Below are positions 62,660-64,000 of a stretch of DNA of 64,000 nt, in pieces; the first letter of the stretch is position 1, and each line of letters opens with the position of its first letter. The translations under genes and the position numbers were made by a program. The notes beneath the pieces are model-generated. The model searched no databases, was not told where the DNA came from, and saw only the letters and a program-made list of their open reading frames with translations. Location: the NCBI RefSeq assembly GCF_964340395.1, contig NC_135571.1, positions 3,322,111 to 3,386,110 on the forward strand, written 5' to 3'. The DNA is from Glandiceps talaboti. Its lineage: Eukaryota; Hemichordata; Enteropneusta; Spengelidae.

Positions 62660-62945
62660 TCATACATTTCTTAAAAGCGAATTCCTAATTTTCACGGTTG
62701 TCTTGTAAGCATTGTCAGGGGTATACTACAATGTGTTGTTATCAGATGTCTCAGAAGAGACACATGAAATGAGCTGAAGGGATATCATGATGATTCATAA
62801 CAGCCCACTGTAGTACCCCCTGGACAATGTTGACGAGACATCAGCGAACATTTGAGATTCACTTCCAAATATTTGTGGACTCTGTGAGTAGAAATTTTTA
62901 ATTCGATACTATGAACCCAGAGTCCATGAACCTTCATTCTTGTAT
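62660..62945 (-). mobile_element. Dispersed repeat 'TTCATGGACTCTGGGTTC', long copy
   Basis: On the minus strand CATGGACTCTGGGTTCATAG, CTACTCACAGAGTCCACAAA, then TGATGTCTCGTCAACATTGT. Its plus-strand left side has TTGTCTTGTAAGCATTGTCA in inverted orientation, so this copy also folds back. Confidence 0.65.
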
Positions 62946-63737
62946 ATGTATTTGCATACATACACAAATACACATATATTTTGAGAGCTGCCCGTCCATA
63001 GAGTTGTTGGTATAAGTTAGTAGAGTCCTGTCTTTCATACGCCTACATAGTTCAGACTAACCCCGCCCAGTCGAACCAATAGTGCAGGAACACTTAAAAG
63101 CTTTGCTGTAAGTTACATCAAACTGCCTTAATGAGAGATCAACTCTTGTCTTTTGTTTTAGTGGCTGTGAAACAATACATACCTAATCATCCACTATCAA
63201 TATCAGTACTATGACTTTTAACCTTTGACCCTTGACCTCAAATGATTATTCAGCTCCTTAGTTAACCTGTTTATTCGTACAAGCAATTTTAATCGACATT
63301 GGTGAGGAATCCTCAAATGTTTCGTAGAAATTTCTTACTTCTGATCAAACACCCTGCTTAGCAGTTATTATGACAAATGGTTTACTCCTTTTTATTTAGG
63401 AACAGACTATTCCATCTTGATTTAGGGATGGTACAATATATGGAAGGGGTGGACAGTTCACTTAATTGTCTCTATCTCCTTATAGTAATTAAAACTGTAA
63501 ATGTCTGTATGTGAGATAATCTCAGGGTTGGAGGTGTCCAGCTATGTGCCTTCTCTACCTATCATAGTATTGCCCTCAACAAGTTTTCAAAGTTGAAAAC
63601 AAAAAATATTCAAATTATTTAAGCTTACATGTGATAGAGTAGTTGAGTAAAAAAGTGCAAGCCACATTGCTGTATGTGTATGTGTTGAAAGATAAACCAT
63701 TTTACACTATTATAAGATGTTACATTTATATTGAGCT

Positions 63738-63950
63738 GCCTTACCTTATAAGGGCTGAAGTTGATACATACTAATCAATGCCTTACCTTATAAGGACAGC
63801 TGTTGATACATGGTAACCAATGCCCTACCTTATAAGGCTGCTGTTGATACACATTAACCAATGCCTTACCTTATAAGGCAGTTGCTGATACATATTAGCC
63901 TATGCCTTACCTTATAAGGGTTGCAATTGATACATATTAGTCAATAACTT
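63738..63950. repeat. About 48-bp minisatellite at window end
   Basis: Five copies with TGCCTTACCTTATAAGG and TTGATACATATTA. Confidence 0.9.
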
Positions 63951-64000
63951 TGTGCCTTTGTTACCAGGTTGCATTATGAACACAATATGATAATTATTTT

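Noticed and set aside
62343-62688. HTYI/CMYV frames on both strands
   Set aside because: ATAC-type microsatellite cluster downstream of the DUSP gene.

Overview
This is a eukaryotic (animal) nuclear window. It has spliced genes with GT-AG introns, AT-rich intergenic DNA, many microsatellites and minisatellites, SINEs and small inverted-repeat elements. I see no bacterial-type operon, CRISPR array, rRNA or convincing tRNA gene, and no reverse-transcriptase, integrase or transposase reading frame. The proteins and the repeat habit fit a marine invertebrate. Tandem repeats that copy exon-intron junctions recall the 'mirage' minisatellites I remember being described at the amphioxus Adh locus, so a cephalochordate is plausible but not proven.

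Layout. (1) 1-3869, minus: 5' part of a CCDC34 orthologue, a ciliary/flagellar coiled-coil protein; its 3' end runs off the window. (2) 3870-4525: compact head-to-head promoter with a YY1-like site and a perfect TCTCGCGAGA palindrome. (3) 4526-9714, plus: complete TMEM19 (DUF92 membrane protein, 336 aa, six coding exons). (4) 9715-13517: TMEM19 3' UTR repeats, small foldback elements and the tail-to-tail gap. (5) 13518-26754, minus: complete YEATS2 (17 coding exons, 1402 aa by my count), the histone-acyl reader subunit of the ATAC acetyltransferase complex. (6) 26755-39500: gene-poor DNA with microsatellites, a tRNA-like SINE, a 1.6-kb terminal-inverted-repeat element with subterminal CGTAATTACG arrays, and a nearly perfect 408-bp-arm palindrome that carries a gene-start-like sequence. 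(7) about 37450-61806, plus: a DUSP8/DUSP16-type MAP-kinase phosphatase. It has a putative non-coding 5' exon, five coding exons, a 15.9-kb first intron and an upstream region with three perfect TGACGTCA sites. (8) 61807-64000: its 3' UTR and repeats.

The four genes are not an operon and share no single pathway. CCDC34/TMEM19 share a promoter; TMEM19/YEATS2 converge; YEATS2/DUSP diverge across about 13 kb.

The most unusual signal is structural. At five or six places in three genes, a tandem repeat in or beside an intron includes a copy of the adjacent exon edge: splice donor, splice acceptor or stop codon. Other signals worth checking are two hammerhead-ribozyme-like cores with the same architecture, the large palindrome with an ATG-exon-donor module in each arm, and the CRE cluster upstream of a JNK/p38 phosphatase. 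All exon boundaries were placed by eye from reading frame, splice consensus and remembered vertebrate orthologues; no alignment was run.
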